A DNA stretch of 64,000 bases from Uranotaenia lowii (Eukaryota; Arthropoda; Insecta; Diptera; Culicidae), in contig NC_073693.1 in assembly GCF_029784155.1 (NCBI RefSeq), forward strand, positions 149,980,843-150,044,842, written 5' to 3'. Shown here one piece after another: positions 1 through 10,566 of the stretch. Position numbers and translations under genes: made by a program. Each line of letters opens with the position of its first letter. Positions within the stretch are counted from its first letter, which is position 1. The notes below the pieces were generated by a model. That model had not been told where the DNA came from. It worked only from the letters and a program-made list of their open reading frames with translations, and made no database searches.

Positions 1-160
1 GTTGTAGCCGAGACTCCCGGTGATGTTAAATGGCTAATTGCCACCTTTGAAGTTGCCAGCGCGGGCACGTTGTGGCCGAGGCGAGGCTGGCAGTTGTAGC
101 CGAGAGTTCCGGAGATGCTGAATGGCTAAATGCCACCTTTCCTCCGGCAAAAGTTGCAGG
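1..160. repeat. Two imperfect copies of a 92-bp tandem unit
   Basis: A unit beginning GTTGTAGCCGAG starts at position 1 and again at 93. Both copies continue with a block ending in ATGGCTAAxTGCCACCTTT. The array may extend left of the window. No reading frame in it resembles a known protein. Confidence 0.7.
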
Positions 161-1740
161 AATCGATGGAAACCTCGAAGGTGCTTGATGGTGGATAAAA
201 GAAGGCCGCCTGTGTTGGACATAAGGCGTTTGTTAGAGGAAAAGGTTGCAGGCTTTTTTTTTTTTTTTGAAGGTGGTGTCTTACCTGAGCGACCCTCTTG
301 TTCTTCTTTTTCTTTTCCGCAGTCTTGAGCTCGAATTTACCCTTTTAGGTGGGCGTGTGTGCACCTAGAAGCCGTGAATAGAATGGTATTAGCACTAAAC
401 CATTAGTTTGTTAGGTCAGTTAGGTGTCTCACCTTCCAGTGGGGCTCTGCCCTCTACGCTTCTTCCGCGAGCACGTGCCGCGTGGCTGGTATGCGCCTTG
501 TCGGAGCTAAAGCGAAACATAGGCGTTTTCTGTTAATTTTACGGCACTTTGCCCGCTCGAATTTAACATACCTTTTCCTTTCAGTGCTGAGGAGCTGTCG
601 TTTGCGGTTTTCCTCCGATTTTCCTCCGATTTTCCTGTGTGAAACACTACCGCGCTACACTTCGCTCTCGTGGCGATCGTTTTTTTTATTCGCACCCGGA
701 CGGAAATGATGATGACATTTCCCGGGTTTTCCAGCTCACGCTAAACGTGAAATACCGTGTATTTTACACGCCGAGTATTTTGTCGTGTTTTTGGGTAAAT
801 TTTAACGACACGCTATGAATTATCAACATGGGGATGGGTTTTTTGGTTGCCAAATTATCGTATCATATTATTTAGGACTAGAAACATCAAATGAACTTTA
901 AATTGTAACAAAAGATCACAAAAGTTGTTTTGAATTCCAGTAGAATTGTGTAAAGCTCAATATTATATCCCACTGTACAATTAAGCAATCTTTCATGCTT
1001 GCGATCTATGATGACATATTATTTCCATGAAAGGACGTACAGTAATTGTAAGAACATCGTATAATGGAATTTAAACAATCTTCAGATTGTCGAATTGATT
1101 AACAGTACAGTAAATAGCTAGCTAAGATCGCACAGCGCTGAATACAATTAATCGATTGTAATAGAATCGTCCATGAGATAGGTTAAAGTTGTATATCAAA
1201 AAACGGCATCTATAAATAGATTTGGAGTCCGAAATGATGCAGTCAGTGGTACTTTATACGATCAACTGATTTTTAAACGGAACTCTCAACTGTACATGAA
1301 CAAATTGGCTTGTTTATATCAATATAAAATGGCGCCGAGGAAGTATCGAAGGACAGGGATCGGAACGTTGTGAGTTCGAGACTGAGGAAAAAGAGACACA
1401 TAAAGTTGTATATGGTTCAATTTTTTTTCGCAGTAAACATTAAATTCTTTTGTATTAATGTTCACGGCGATTCTTAGTAAAATCGTCATAAAGGAAAAAT
1501 ATAATTGCTTTGGGATACAGTAACAATAAATTGTATTAAATGGCGAAGAAAGTTGTACAAACCTCAGGCTACCTGCAAAAGGAAATTGTAATCAAATTGT
1601 AGGGCAGGCAATAAAAAGTTGTAAGTTGTACAATCCTAAGATTTTATGCAAAGCAAAGTTGCTATCAAATTGTTGAAAACGCAATACAAAGTTTTATATT
1701 TTCAAGGTGAGCAAATTTTGGTCCGTATATTGCCTCCACT
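161..1740. other. No gene recognised; possible 5' region of the PDZ gene
   Basis: This stretch should contain or precede the missing first exon(s) of the PDZ gene at 2787-5231, but I could not pick out a convincing coding exon. It holds short runs of T (about 250-270) and scattered short repeats containing AAGTTGTA between 1380 and 1640. Open frames here are short and look like chance. Confidence 0.4.
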
Positions 1741-1799
1741 TTGGTACGTACAGGCTCATATAGAATATTCTATACAACTTTTTCAGATTGTACAAAAGT

Positions 1800-2199
1800 G
1801 TGTATATCTCAGAAACAACTGAAATATACAGACCAAAATGTTTACTAGGAAGGATACACAGCCCAAGACGAGAAAATGCAGGCGGTGAAAACTACATCTA
1901 CTGCTCTTATCGCACACTGTATTGACCACCAACATAAATTCGATTTAAGTTCTGTAAAAATACTCGACCACACATACAAACAGAAAAGTTTACCCATCCT
2001 TGAGATGATACACATTTTCAACGAACCTAAATCTGTTAACAAACGCACTGATGTAGCGAATTTAAACTCAACTTACGCAGGAGTTTTACATTCCATACAC
2101 AGACACACACAAAAAGAACATCATAATAAACATGATAACAAGGAAACCAACAATTCTACATCCAGTATACAAAGCACAGTTGACAGTGACACAGTGTAA
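1800..2199 (+). pseudogene. Penelope-like element, GIY-YIG endonuclease C-terminal remnant
   Basis: The frame from 1876 reads like the C-terminal half of the GIY-YIG nuclease that follows the reverse transcriptase in Penelope-like elements: TALIAHCIDHQHKFD, then KILDHT, then EMIHI, a K(T/S)VN motif and a terminal NSTYAGVLH. The frame is interrupted by a stop just upstream (about 1845), and the GIY-YIG signature itself and all of the RT are missing. It is therefore a 5'-truncated dead copy. Family identification rests on remembered motif order, not a search. A ribozyme-like motif typical of the 3' part of these elements follows at 2379. Confidence 0.65.
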
Positions 2200-2378
2200 C
2201 TACCGATAGCAGTTAAAAACAAATTCAAAATTTACGCTGATGTGGACAATTAAGAAAACAGGACGGAGAGAAGTTGAGACACAACATATTTTGACAAGAA
2301 ATAGCACCCTAGTAAGTAAAACAAAAATCATATTACACAACACCTTTCATTGTTACACTCACAAATTACAGTAAAACC

Positions 2379-2412
2379 CTGAAGAAGGCGAAATACATTA
2401 CGCCGAAACGTC
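2379..2412 (+). ncRNA. Hammerhead-ribozyme-like motif
   Basis: CTGAAGA at 2379-2385 fits the CUGANGA core. It is followed by a 4-bp stem GGCG/CGCC (2387-2390 with 2401-2404) around a 10-nt loop, then GAAA and CGTC. Hammerhead ribozymes are known from Penelope-like elements, and the Penelope remnant lies 180 bp upstream. There is one extra A before the stem, and stems I and III are not evident. This may be a degraded ribozyme or only a relic of one. Confidence 0.4.
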
Positions 2413-2786
2413 GGATGAAATAGGAAAACGCTGTTTTTCTTAAGAATTTGACTGAAAGCCAAAAATTTTCCAAAATTAACAAACAACAGTCGCAAAAGTT
2501 TTATCAATTTTTTAATTACTTGAATGAAATTTCAGAATTTCACTCTCCTTATCTAAATTTCAATAATAACCTAGATTTTTTTTTCCAAAACTCTAATGTC
2601 AATATTACTATCCGGCTACTTTTCAGAATTCTGAAGTGAAATTCTCGTAATGAGTTTTGAAAGTTGATTTAACGTTATTTAAACGTAATTTTGATTGTTT
2701 TTCTCGACCTCAAAGCTGTTTTCTGACACCAAAGCTACAATTTTTCCTTGATTCTAATAATATTTTTATTTTCTCTGAAGTCTCAG

Positions 2787-5231
2787 GTTCTTGAAAAAGT
2801 CAAATCCGATCGTATTGCTTCGACCAAACCTGATGAAGATTGCCGGCGGCGAACGATCATTGTTGAAAAGAAAAACGGTTCATATGGATTTACATTGCAA
2901 AGCTATGGGATCCATTATAAGAAAGAACAGGAAGTAGAAATGATCACGTATGTCGACTACGTAGAATACGACGGACCCGCCTACAGGGCAGGGATGCGAG
3001 AAGGTGATGTCATCCTGTCGATCAACGGACATGATATGGAAAAGGCCGAGCATAAGACGTTGGTCAACTTCATCAAAAACTGTGATAACCGCATGCGGAT
3101 GGTGGTGCTGTTTGAAGACTGTTGTCGAAAAGTATAAACATGATACATTTTAAAATATTGTTCATACCATGACACTATTTTTATCCCACAGGTTGAGTTA
3201 CACTTGAAATATATACATTTACAAGAACTGCTCAAAAGCAAGATGAACGACCTAGATAGAATATGTTTGCGTGAGAGAGAACTTCTGGAGGGCAAATGGA
3301 AAACCCATAGTCTTCCAGCTCGAAAAAAGGCCACAGTACCGAGTGATGATATCGACCCAGGTTCCACCACAGATGTTGAATCGGGTTCTGGGCCTAATTT
3401 GTGCCGTCCAGCCGCATCTACTGAAGACGTTAAAAAGTTGCTCCGCCAAAAACCCTACATCGTACCACCACCTGCCCAATTCATGCTAGCCTATCACGTA
3501 AGTTTAGATTAATTTAATCAAGAAATCTTTTCACTAATATTCCAAATGTTCTATCAGTGTTTGGACAGTAACTATCGGTACGTTATCCATCCATCAACAT
3601 CGACTGGTGCCAGCGGAAGCACCGAATACGCATCCAGTGCTCCCACATTTAACCCCAGTTGTGCTCAATCTACAGCCAAATTTTGTAAGGACCATCAACA
3701 TTTCGTTCGTGGTTCCTCTCTCGACAATAGTAGTTTAGGTGGCTTTAAAGCCAATTCCCAGCAGCAGCCAAAATCCACGTCTCCCACTAAGAGTCTCCAC
3801 AACTACGATACTAAAACAGGCAAATCATCTTCACGAAAGCATTTGCATGGTCATTCATGCAATCCTTGCATGGGTCATTTCCTACGTGGTGGTGATAAAA
3901 GTAATAAAACAACCGGCGTTGAAAAAGATAACACCAGTCTTGATGCATATGATCTGGCTAGCCCTTGCTGTGATCCGCAATGTGTTCCGACGCGCCGCAA
4001 ATCCAAACACCACAAAGACCACCATCACAAACACAAACATCGGGACAAAGAGGCGAAGGATGGCGGCAAGGATCGTATCCCTCGCCCCAAGTCTCAGCCA
4101 CATATTTCACCCCAGTCGCAGCCAAATTATCTGTATCGCCATAATAAAGATAAGCACGTAAGTTTTGACGCGTAGTGAAAGAATTTTTACGCCAGTTTCA
4201 CTTCTGTTAGTCAAAAAATGTTTTAAGTACAAAAAGTTTTCAAATTTATCTTTTCATAAGCTCGTTTTAAACCTGTATTTATATGTTATAATTCTAAAAT
4301 TCAACAGTTACAAAACGGAATTAGAAATTAAACCTTCTTTTTGTTTGCATTGGTTATTAAGACGCAACATTTCAACGAGTCCAACTAATCTGTCATTTCC
4401 TTTTTGATACCTTATCCTCAGGAACATCATCATGTTAATGTTTACGACTTAAATGCTAGTTTGGCCAGTCATTGTAGCCTTCATTCATGTACATCTAGCG
4501 AGTTCAATCCAGCAGCCGATCATTCACCTGCATCCTATAGTACTTCTATTAGTACCGATACGTTGTATTGGGAACCACACAGCGAATCAACATCGGCATC
4601 TGCTGGTTCATCACACAAAAAACTTCCGGCACCGACTACAGCCATTCCGAATAGACCACCGCACACCCATCAGCATCACTACTATGTCCAAAAGTACGTA
4701 AATCCGCATACTGGCCAAATACAACCGATAGCAATGTATGCCGGACCACCTGTTCATAAACCAAAATCGTGGGACAATCTAGCAATGAAAGGATTCGGGG
4801 GTTATGGATACGGCTATGGTTATATGGAGGTTAACAAAAGCGCAATACCTGCGCAAACTCGCACTCAAACTACGATTACTATCCAACATCGCAACTCAAT
4901 ACCCAAGAAGAACGGCTACGAAAGATATTCAGCCTTCGTGGATGTGGAGAATTACGCTCCACCGCCAACACAGTTTCTAGAAGAAACGACCACGACAACG
5001 ACTACCATTACTACGAAATCGACCGAAAATCTTCTGGGCCCTTATAATTTATCCGATACTAGTTTATCTTGTGAGTGCCTGGAGGGACCGTCAATGAAAG
5101 CTAGCGCTAGCAGTGGTCCGAACACACTAGAGATTCTTCACGACAAGTCTGGTTACTACTCAAGTCTGGGTCAAGGTGGGGCAGGTAGTAAAAAGCAAAT
5201 AACAAACATGACAGAAATTGCACGTCTTTAA
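2787..5231 (+). CDS. Tamalin/GRASP-family PDZ scaffold protein, 5' end missing
   Basis: Four exons are visible: 2787-3131, 3192-3497, 3558-4157 and 4422-5231. All have GT-AG borders in phase 0, and the frame ends at TAA 5229-5231. Exon 1 shown encodes a PDZ domain: [18 protein letters not shown], a YGFTL carboxylate loop, then [19 protein letters not shown]. The next exon starts with a leucine-rich, probably coiled-coil stretch ([14 protein letters not shown]) followed by an ERELLEGKW motif. This PDZ-plus-coiled-coil order is that of vertebrate tamalin/GRASP and CYTIP, adaptors that link cytohesin Arf-GEFs and membrane receptors. The remaining ~470 residues are low-complexity, rich in His, Ser, Lys and Gly ([20 protein letters not shown]) and probably disordered. 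The start codon lies in an unidentified upstream exon. A poly(A) signal AATAAA is at 5390-5395. Assignment to the family is firm; the exact orthologue is inferred. Confidence 0.85.
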
Positions 5232-5803
5232 ACTTTTTTGTTTTTGCTAAATGCCCGAAAAGAACGTTTCTAAATGCATATAGACACCATCAAACTTTTG
5301 CCAGACATAAAGTTTTTTTTACTGAGTATTGCAAAATTCAAAGTGATGCCAAAATATCAACAGTAGGAGTAGTAAACAATGTTGCATGAAATAAAATGCT
5401 ATCCAATTACACAAAAAGTAATCTTACACTCAACCATTCTATTTATTGATAATTGATACTATTAGATTACTACAATCAATATCTATGACAGTGGAAAAAT
5501 ATGAAATATTAGAATGTCACATTCGTAAAAAATCATTTGAACTAGGTTCCGAAATGAAGACTTTGTCTGATAGTGATAAGTCATAAAGTCATACAGGTAG
5601 TCCAATTTGCTTATTACTTTTTCAGAACAGATAATTTTTTGCAATTGGAGGCAGTTAAGGTGATTAAAAAAAGATTGTAGTCACGAAGCATTAGTCGTAA
5701 TAATAAAATGTAGGAACTTAAATTATTATATTCTACAATTAATACTTATTACATATATTGAGAAATTCAAACTTTTGGGTACTGAACTTTAAACAATTCT
5801 AGA
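5232..5803. other. 3' UTR and AT-rich spacer
   Basis: This is the trailer of the PDZ gene with AATAAA at 5390-5395, then AT-rich sequence with no recognisable gene or repeat up to the hAT-like insertion. Confidence 0.6.
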
Positions 5804-5811
5804 ATGTCCAT

Positions 5812-6585
5812 TAGAGTGCCCCAAATGACCCGACTTTTGAAAAAGTTATGTGCTGCAGGCTAGAATTAATCCTAGGCCTAGTGCAAGACCTCATGCCAAA
5901 TTTGGGCCAGATTGGACCACTGAAAGGGGTCGCTCAACGAGCCTGAAGTTTGTATGAGATTTTTAGAAGTTTTGTTCGGGAGAAACATGAAAAACAAGTT
6001 TTTCATCAATAACTTTGGTTTTCTTCGACCGATTTCTTTTGAAAACGGGTTTTCTTGAAGCCCAAATTATGACAAATGTTTCATCCCAAGACTGCAATTT
6101 GATTCAAATTAAGATAAAAAGTTATTAGGCTAAAAAAATGGGCTACTTTTTTTAAGGGTGGTATTCAACACGGTTAGTGCTGCGTCAAAATGTTTGAACG
6201 CCCCGACACATTAACAATGATGAATACCACTCTTTAAAAGCAAGCCCATTTTTGAAGCCTGATAATTTATAATCTTAATTCGAATCAAATTGCAGTCTTG
6301 GGATGAAATATTTGTCAAAATTTGGGCTTAAAAAAAACAGTATTCAAAAGAAATCGGCCGAAGGAAACCAAAGTTATTGATGAAAAACTGGTTTTTCATG
6401 TTTCTCCCGAACAAAACGTCTCATAATCCCATACAAACTTAAGGATCGTTGAGCGACCCCTTCCCGAAATCCGATCTGGCCCAAAATTGGCGTGAGATCT
6501 TGCACTAGGCCTAGGATCAATTTTAGCCTGCAGCGCATAACATTTTACAGGTTTTTAATTTCTCATACAAATTTGGGGCAGTCTA
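5812..6585. mobile_element. hAT-like foldback element, 774 bp, with 8-bp TSD
   Basis: The ends are TAGAGTGCCCC (5812) and GGGGCAGTCTA (to 6585). They are inverted copies and continue as two long arms of about 360 bp each that pair nearly throughout; for example, the TCATCAATAACTTTGG block at about 6003 is repeated inverted at about 6370. The flanking direct repeat is ATGTCCAT at 5804-5811 and 6586-6593. An 8-bp duplication and TAGxG-type ends fit hAT superfamily non-autonomous elements. No transposase is present. It is inserted into the retroelement ORF1 remnant at 6594-6880. Confidence 0.85.
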
Positions 6586-6593
6586 ATGTCCAT

Positions 6594-6880
6594 TTATTGG
6601 CATCGTTAGCATAAATTGAGAACTTATGCAAACAAAATTGTATTGGGTCCACTTCATTCCTCCTATGTACGTGAGGCGTACGAAGGACTTCTTGTAAACC
6701 GCAAGATATCCCCAGCACATTCATGATGTTTTCAAACAAGCTGTCAAGATTCTCGTTCTCTAGCTGCACCACATTACAAATTAACAAGTGACTCTCGATG
6801 GAAGATTGCTTAAGTTGGTTCACTTCATATTTCAATTCTTCAATATTTTTTTGAGCTTGCGCTTGATTATATTTCAGCTA
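6594..6880 (-). pseudogene. Retroelement ORF1 remnant (FP/coiled-coil type)
   Basis: The minus-strand frame reads QAQAQKNIEELKYEVNQLKQ, then SHLLICNVVQLENENL and IMNVLGISC. A short coiled coil followed by an I-C/G-V-(P/Q)-x-x-x-x-ENL motif resembles ORF1/FP-like proteins of insect retrotransposons. It is truncated at both ends, and the hAT-like element above is inserted downstream of it. No host gene is implied. Confidence 0.45.
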
Positions 6881-7157
6881 GAGTGTCCGTCCCGGGATTT
6901 CCCGGGAGTTTTGGAAACTTCGGGAATTCCCGATTCCCTGGAATCATAGTTTCATTCCCGGGAATTCCAGACATGTATGAAATTATTTCTCTGGAAAAGT
7001 CTGAAAGCTTCCGGAATCATTCTTATTGTACTTTTTGAAAATGTAGTCATACAAAACTCATTGAGAATATGTATGTCGATTCCTGTGGCAGTAGACATTT
7101 TGCAGACATTTGGTGAAAAAATTTTTATTCAAAAAATAAATTGAAAAAGATTATATG
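6881..7157. mobile_element. Possible hAT-like MITE end (CCCGGGAATT-rich)
   Basis: It begins TAGAGTGTCCGTCCCGGG and contains repeated CCCGGGAATTCC-like palindromes. Repeats of this look are common as non-autonomous hAT elements. The other end was not found, perhaps because the LTR element inserted at 7158-16541 separates the halves. Confidence 0.4.
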
Positions 7158-7162
7158 TATTT

Positions 7163-7314
7163 TATGATATCTGAGATAATTATCAAACTGGCACCGCAAA
7201 TAGATGCACTGATCGACCAAATATACTAATGAACCGTCTCGTAATCTGGGAATATGTCAATTCACTTTTTAGTCTATTTAAATCATATGACTACTTCGAT
7301 TTCTCGATACCACA
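7163..7314 (-). repeat. 3' LTR (152 bp) of the non-coding LTR element
   Basis: It is essentially identical to the split copy 8984-9050/16452-16536. It is preceded in transcription order by the purine-rich tract (plus-strand TTCCTCCTTTAC, 7315-7326). Confidence 0.85.
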
Positions 7315-7326
7315 TTCCTCCTTTAC

Positions 7327-7919
7327 TTTAAAGACGATTTTTCCAACAAAAGAGGACATTGTTCTCCTGATACCTGTGTTTAATTTGCGCAAGATTCTAG
7401 AAACCTTTCTCATTACTTCTATCGACGAAACTTGGTTGATTTTGGTCACGACAAACTCGCTCGATTCTTTTTCTTATGACATAACCTTTCTCTCCATTTA
7501 CTACCAATGAAAAATATGCTCCTCTTTTGTTAGTAAAAGCAAATCCTTCTGATCACTTTTTCCAATTGCGACCTCGCCTTGTTTTTTCAATAACGAATTC
7601 TTGTTATTTTTTACACTCACCTAAACGTTATTTTTCAATGATGAATTCTTCTAAAATTTTTCATGTCTAATGCACTTGACATTTTTAGACCAGCTGTGTA
7701 CTTACAAATATAAACAGCTTGTTTGAAGGTTTCCTGTAAACATTTTTAAACAAGTATGCCGATGAGCTGTCACTGAAGTTCTAGTCGCAAGATCACATTA
7801 AAATATATCTATTTGATAATATAAAAATAGTCTAACTTTTTAATTCCTCTCTCTGAGTTGTAATAGTTTCTTGTTGACTTAACGTCGGTCCATAAATACA
7901 AAATCATTGTTGAAGTCGC
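7327..7919. other. Internal region of the LTR element, no coding
   Basis: AT-rich sequence between the polypurine tract and the tandem array. A 93-codon open frame at 7229-7510 straddles the LTR border and has no protein-like features. Confidence 0.5.
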
Positions 7920-8400
7920 CTTATTTTATAAAAGGCGAACCCACACTGACTCTTCGTCAACCTTTTCTTTTAATAGCGAATTATATCTTAACCCGTGGCG
8001 AATCCACCTTTTTATTATTTTTTTAATGGCGAACCCGCCTCATCTTTTTTCAAGTGGCGAACCCGCCTCATTTTTTTTTAAATGGCGAACCCGCCTCATC
8101 TTTTTTTTCAAATGGCGAACCCGCCTTATCTCATTCCATTGATGGCGAACCCGCCTAATCTTTTCAAGTGGCGAACCCGCCTTATCTTTTTTCAAATGGC
8201 GAACCCGCCTGATCACACTTTTTTCATGTGGCGAACCCGCCTGATCTCTTTTCAATAATGGCGAACTCGCTCATATTTTTCCAAGTGGCGAACCCGCCTT
8301 ATCAGTTTTGTCCAAAAATGGCGAACCCGCCTTATCACATTTTATTTTTGAATGGCGAACCCGCCTAATCATTTTTTAAAAGTGGCGATCCCACTTGATC
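7920..8400. repeat. Tandem array of about 15 units with core GGCGAACCCGCC
   Basis: A core TGGCGAACCCGCCT(T/C/A)ATC recurs every 26-34 bp, separated by T-rich spacers, with decayed units at both edges. Each core can fold as GGCG-AACC-CGCC. It lies inside the LTR element and replaces coding sequence. Any translated peptide repeats simply reflect the array. Confidence 0.9.
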
Positions 8401-8969
8401 ATAGTTTTTTTCATAAAAGCAAATTCACTTCGTCATGATTTTCATTATGCAAACCAGTCCGATCGTTTCGAAATGAAAAGAAACCTCCACTTTCAATTTC
8501 TTCTTTCTCAGAACTTACCTGTTCTTTGCCATAGTGCAACTGTCCCCAAGATTCGTTTCCCAGTGCCAGTTCAAGTAACCGGATGATGATAGAAAATCTT
8601 GGTTTGTATAGAACCATTCATTTAAAGTTGAGTATCTTTTCCTGCAACCGTCAAAACTTACTCCGCACTGGCACAACGTGCTGGCATGTACGTCAGTCCT
8701 CTGGTACTTTCCCTTTGCTGTACTTTCTGTAATCCACTCCGACAAAACACAAAATTAAGTTCTTTTTAAGAACAGACTTATCTATCTACAAAAAAAACTG
8801 GGTGGAAGACAAAAATGATCATAATCTTTTCATCATATTACACAGATAAAATAAGTATCGTCTGTTGACCAGTTGTTATAGTAGCTTAGCATTTCTTTCC
8901 AATGCAAAAAAAAACTTTCCGCGTATTCCTTTCACTATTCTGGAGTAATTTATAGTTACTTACAGTTTT
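8401..8969. other. Internal region of the LTR element next to the PBS
   Basis: No gag or pol motifs in any frame. This corresponds to the 5' leader of the element (minus orientation). Confidence 0.5.
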
Positions 8970-8982
8970 ATCCTCGTCGCCA
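8970..8982 (-). promoter_or_regulatory. Putative primer-binding site
   Basis: On the minus strand TGGCGACGAGGAT starts one base after the 5' LTR. A TGG start is expected for pairing with the CCA end of a tRNA. The tRNA identity is not assigned. Confidence 0.55.
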
Positions 8983-8983
8983 A

Positions 8984-9050
8984 TATGATATCTGAGATAA
9001 TTATCAAACTGGCACCGCAAATAGATGCACTGATCGACCAAATATACTAA
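8984..9050 (-). repeat. 5' LTR, first part (interrupted)
   Basis: This is the first 67 plus-strand bases of the LTR. The remaining 85 bases resume at 16452, after the TAA-flanked insertion 9051-16448. Confidence 0.85.
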
Positions 9051-9311
9051 AAGCAAGTTCACTGGTTGAGATGGAGATAGAAATTTTGAAGGTTTACAAC
9101 ACATCACAACACATTTGCCGTACACCGGTGTTGGTAAAATCTGATATTCGAACAGTTTCGCGCTGCAAAATTTGTATCGTATAACACTTTTTGGCCGAGG
9201 GTGATAGAAAAACACGATGTTTTGCAACACCGAACCGAGTGATACAGTCGGCGTTGCAATACAGTATTCGTGCATGAAACGCTTCGGTGCTGCCATCTTT
9301 CTTATGCTCAA

Positions 9312-10149
9312 AACCTTAGTTGAGGGGAAAATAAAGGAAATTGACCAATTTTAGGATTTTAACATAAAGTGATATTTTCTTTTGTAAACAATTCTCTTAT
9401 ATTAAATAAATACTTAAATTGATACAAATTACAAAGAAGTTAATCAACTCTTTAAAACCTACAGCCAATTTTTGTCATGCCCTTGCCAATTGAATTGGCT
9501 ATCATACATTTCGAGGCGCAGAGATGCCAGAAAGCTGGGTAAATAAATTTTGTTTGTTTGAGCGGTTTTCAGGAGTAGGAGTTTAATTTTTTTATTTGAA
9601 AAATGTTATTCCGTCGGAATGTCCGGTATCAAAGTTTTAGCGTCGCCTTTAATGGTCCATCATCTTTAGAAAACGGAACCCTCGCTGTTAATTCGTCGAG
9701 TGTCAATCATATCAAACGCAAATTATTTTATAATTAAACCCCATATTCCAAATTTTAGGTTGTGCTGCCGGAATGCAGAAAATGAGCACTTTTTTAAAAG
9801 ATTTGTAAGCGTTTATGAAAAAAATCGTGCCGGAACCAAACAAAATCAACAAAGCTGTTGTTTCATAGATGAGACATGCTCAGTTGAGTGAAACTTGTAT
9901 ACTTATCCAATGCAAAACTCTCTCAACAACTTAGAAAAAGTTTTAAGAATGGTATTAGCACTACTATTTCAATAAAGTGAATTTGATTTCAATTTTTAAA
10001 CGATCAATTCGAAATAGGAAAAATAGTAAAAAAAAATGAACAGCAAATGCACTTGGCATCGCTGGTTTCCCCCAATTTTATACCTTCGTTTTCTATCACA
10101 CCGGTGGACGGCCAACATTTTTGATCTATTTTTCACGATACAAAAATTC
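9312..10149. other. Non-coding interior of the TAA-flanked TIR element
   Basis: AT-rich, no transposase. A splice-acceptor-like AAATTTTAG precedes a short open stretch at about 9760-9810; nothing further can be supported. Confidence 0.4.
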
Positions 10150-10566
10150 CCATCTGTGCTTTTTTTTTTTTTTTTTAATCATAGGTTTGTTTATTAAGGC
10201 ATTTTACTGATAAAGTTTAATTTTGCCGAGTGTATCACTTAATTAATCTATGTTAGTAGAAGGGGGATCCGTAATAGTCGCGGGGACTCAACTGTTAGTT
10301 GTATACTAATTTAAGGAAGGGAAGGGGAGCATTTATGGTTCACTTTTGAAGACGTTTTTCCATCTGGACTCGGTGGTGGCTTCCTGTAGCTGTGGATACT
10401 GTAGCTACTCTTGATTGTCGTCTTTCTGGCCAGACTTCTGGTAGAGATTGTGGAACCCATTAGATGGTAGGTTGCTCTATTGAATAGATAAAATGAACAT
10501 TAAAAGGGTACATATACAGGGAAAAAGTTACGAAGGAAAGAGGACTAAACGACCAAGTCAGACATT

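Noticed and set aside
7920..8400. Regularly spaced repeats as a CRISPR array
   Set aside because: Spacers are T-rich and near-identical, unit length drifts, and the array lies inside a eukaryotic LTR element.
7920..8400. GGCGGGTTCGCCA on the minus strand as a tRNA T-arm/B box
   Set aside because: It does not fit the B-box consensus well, no A box or cloverleaf surrounds it, and it repeats about 15 times.
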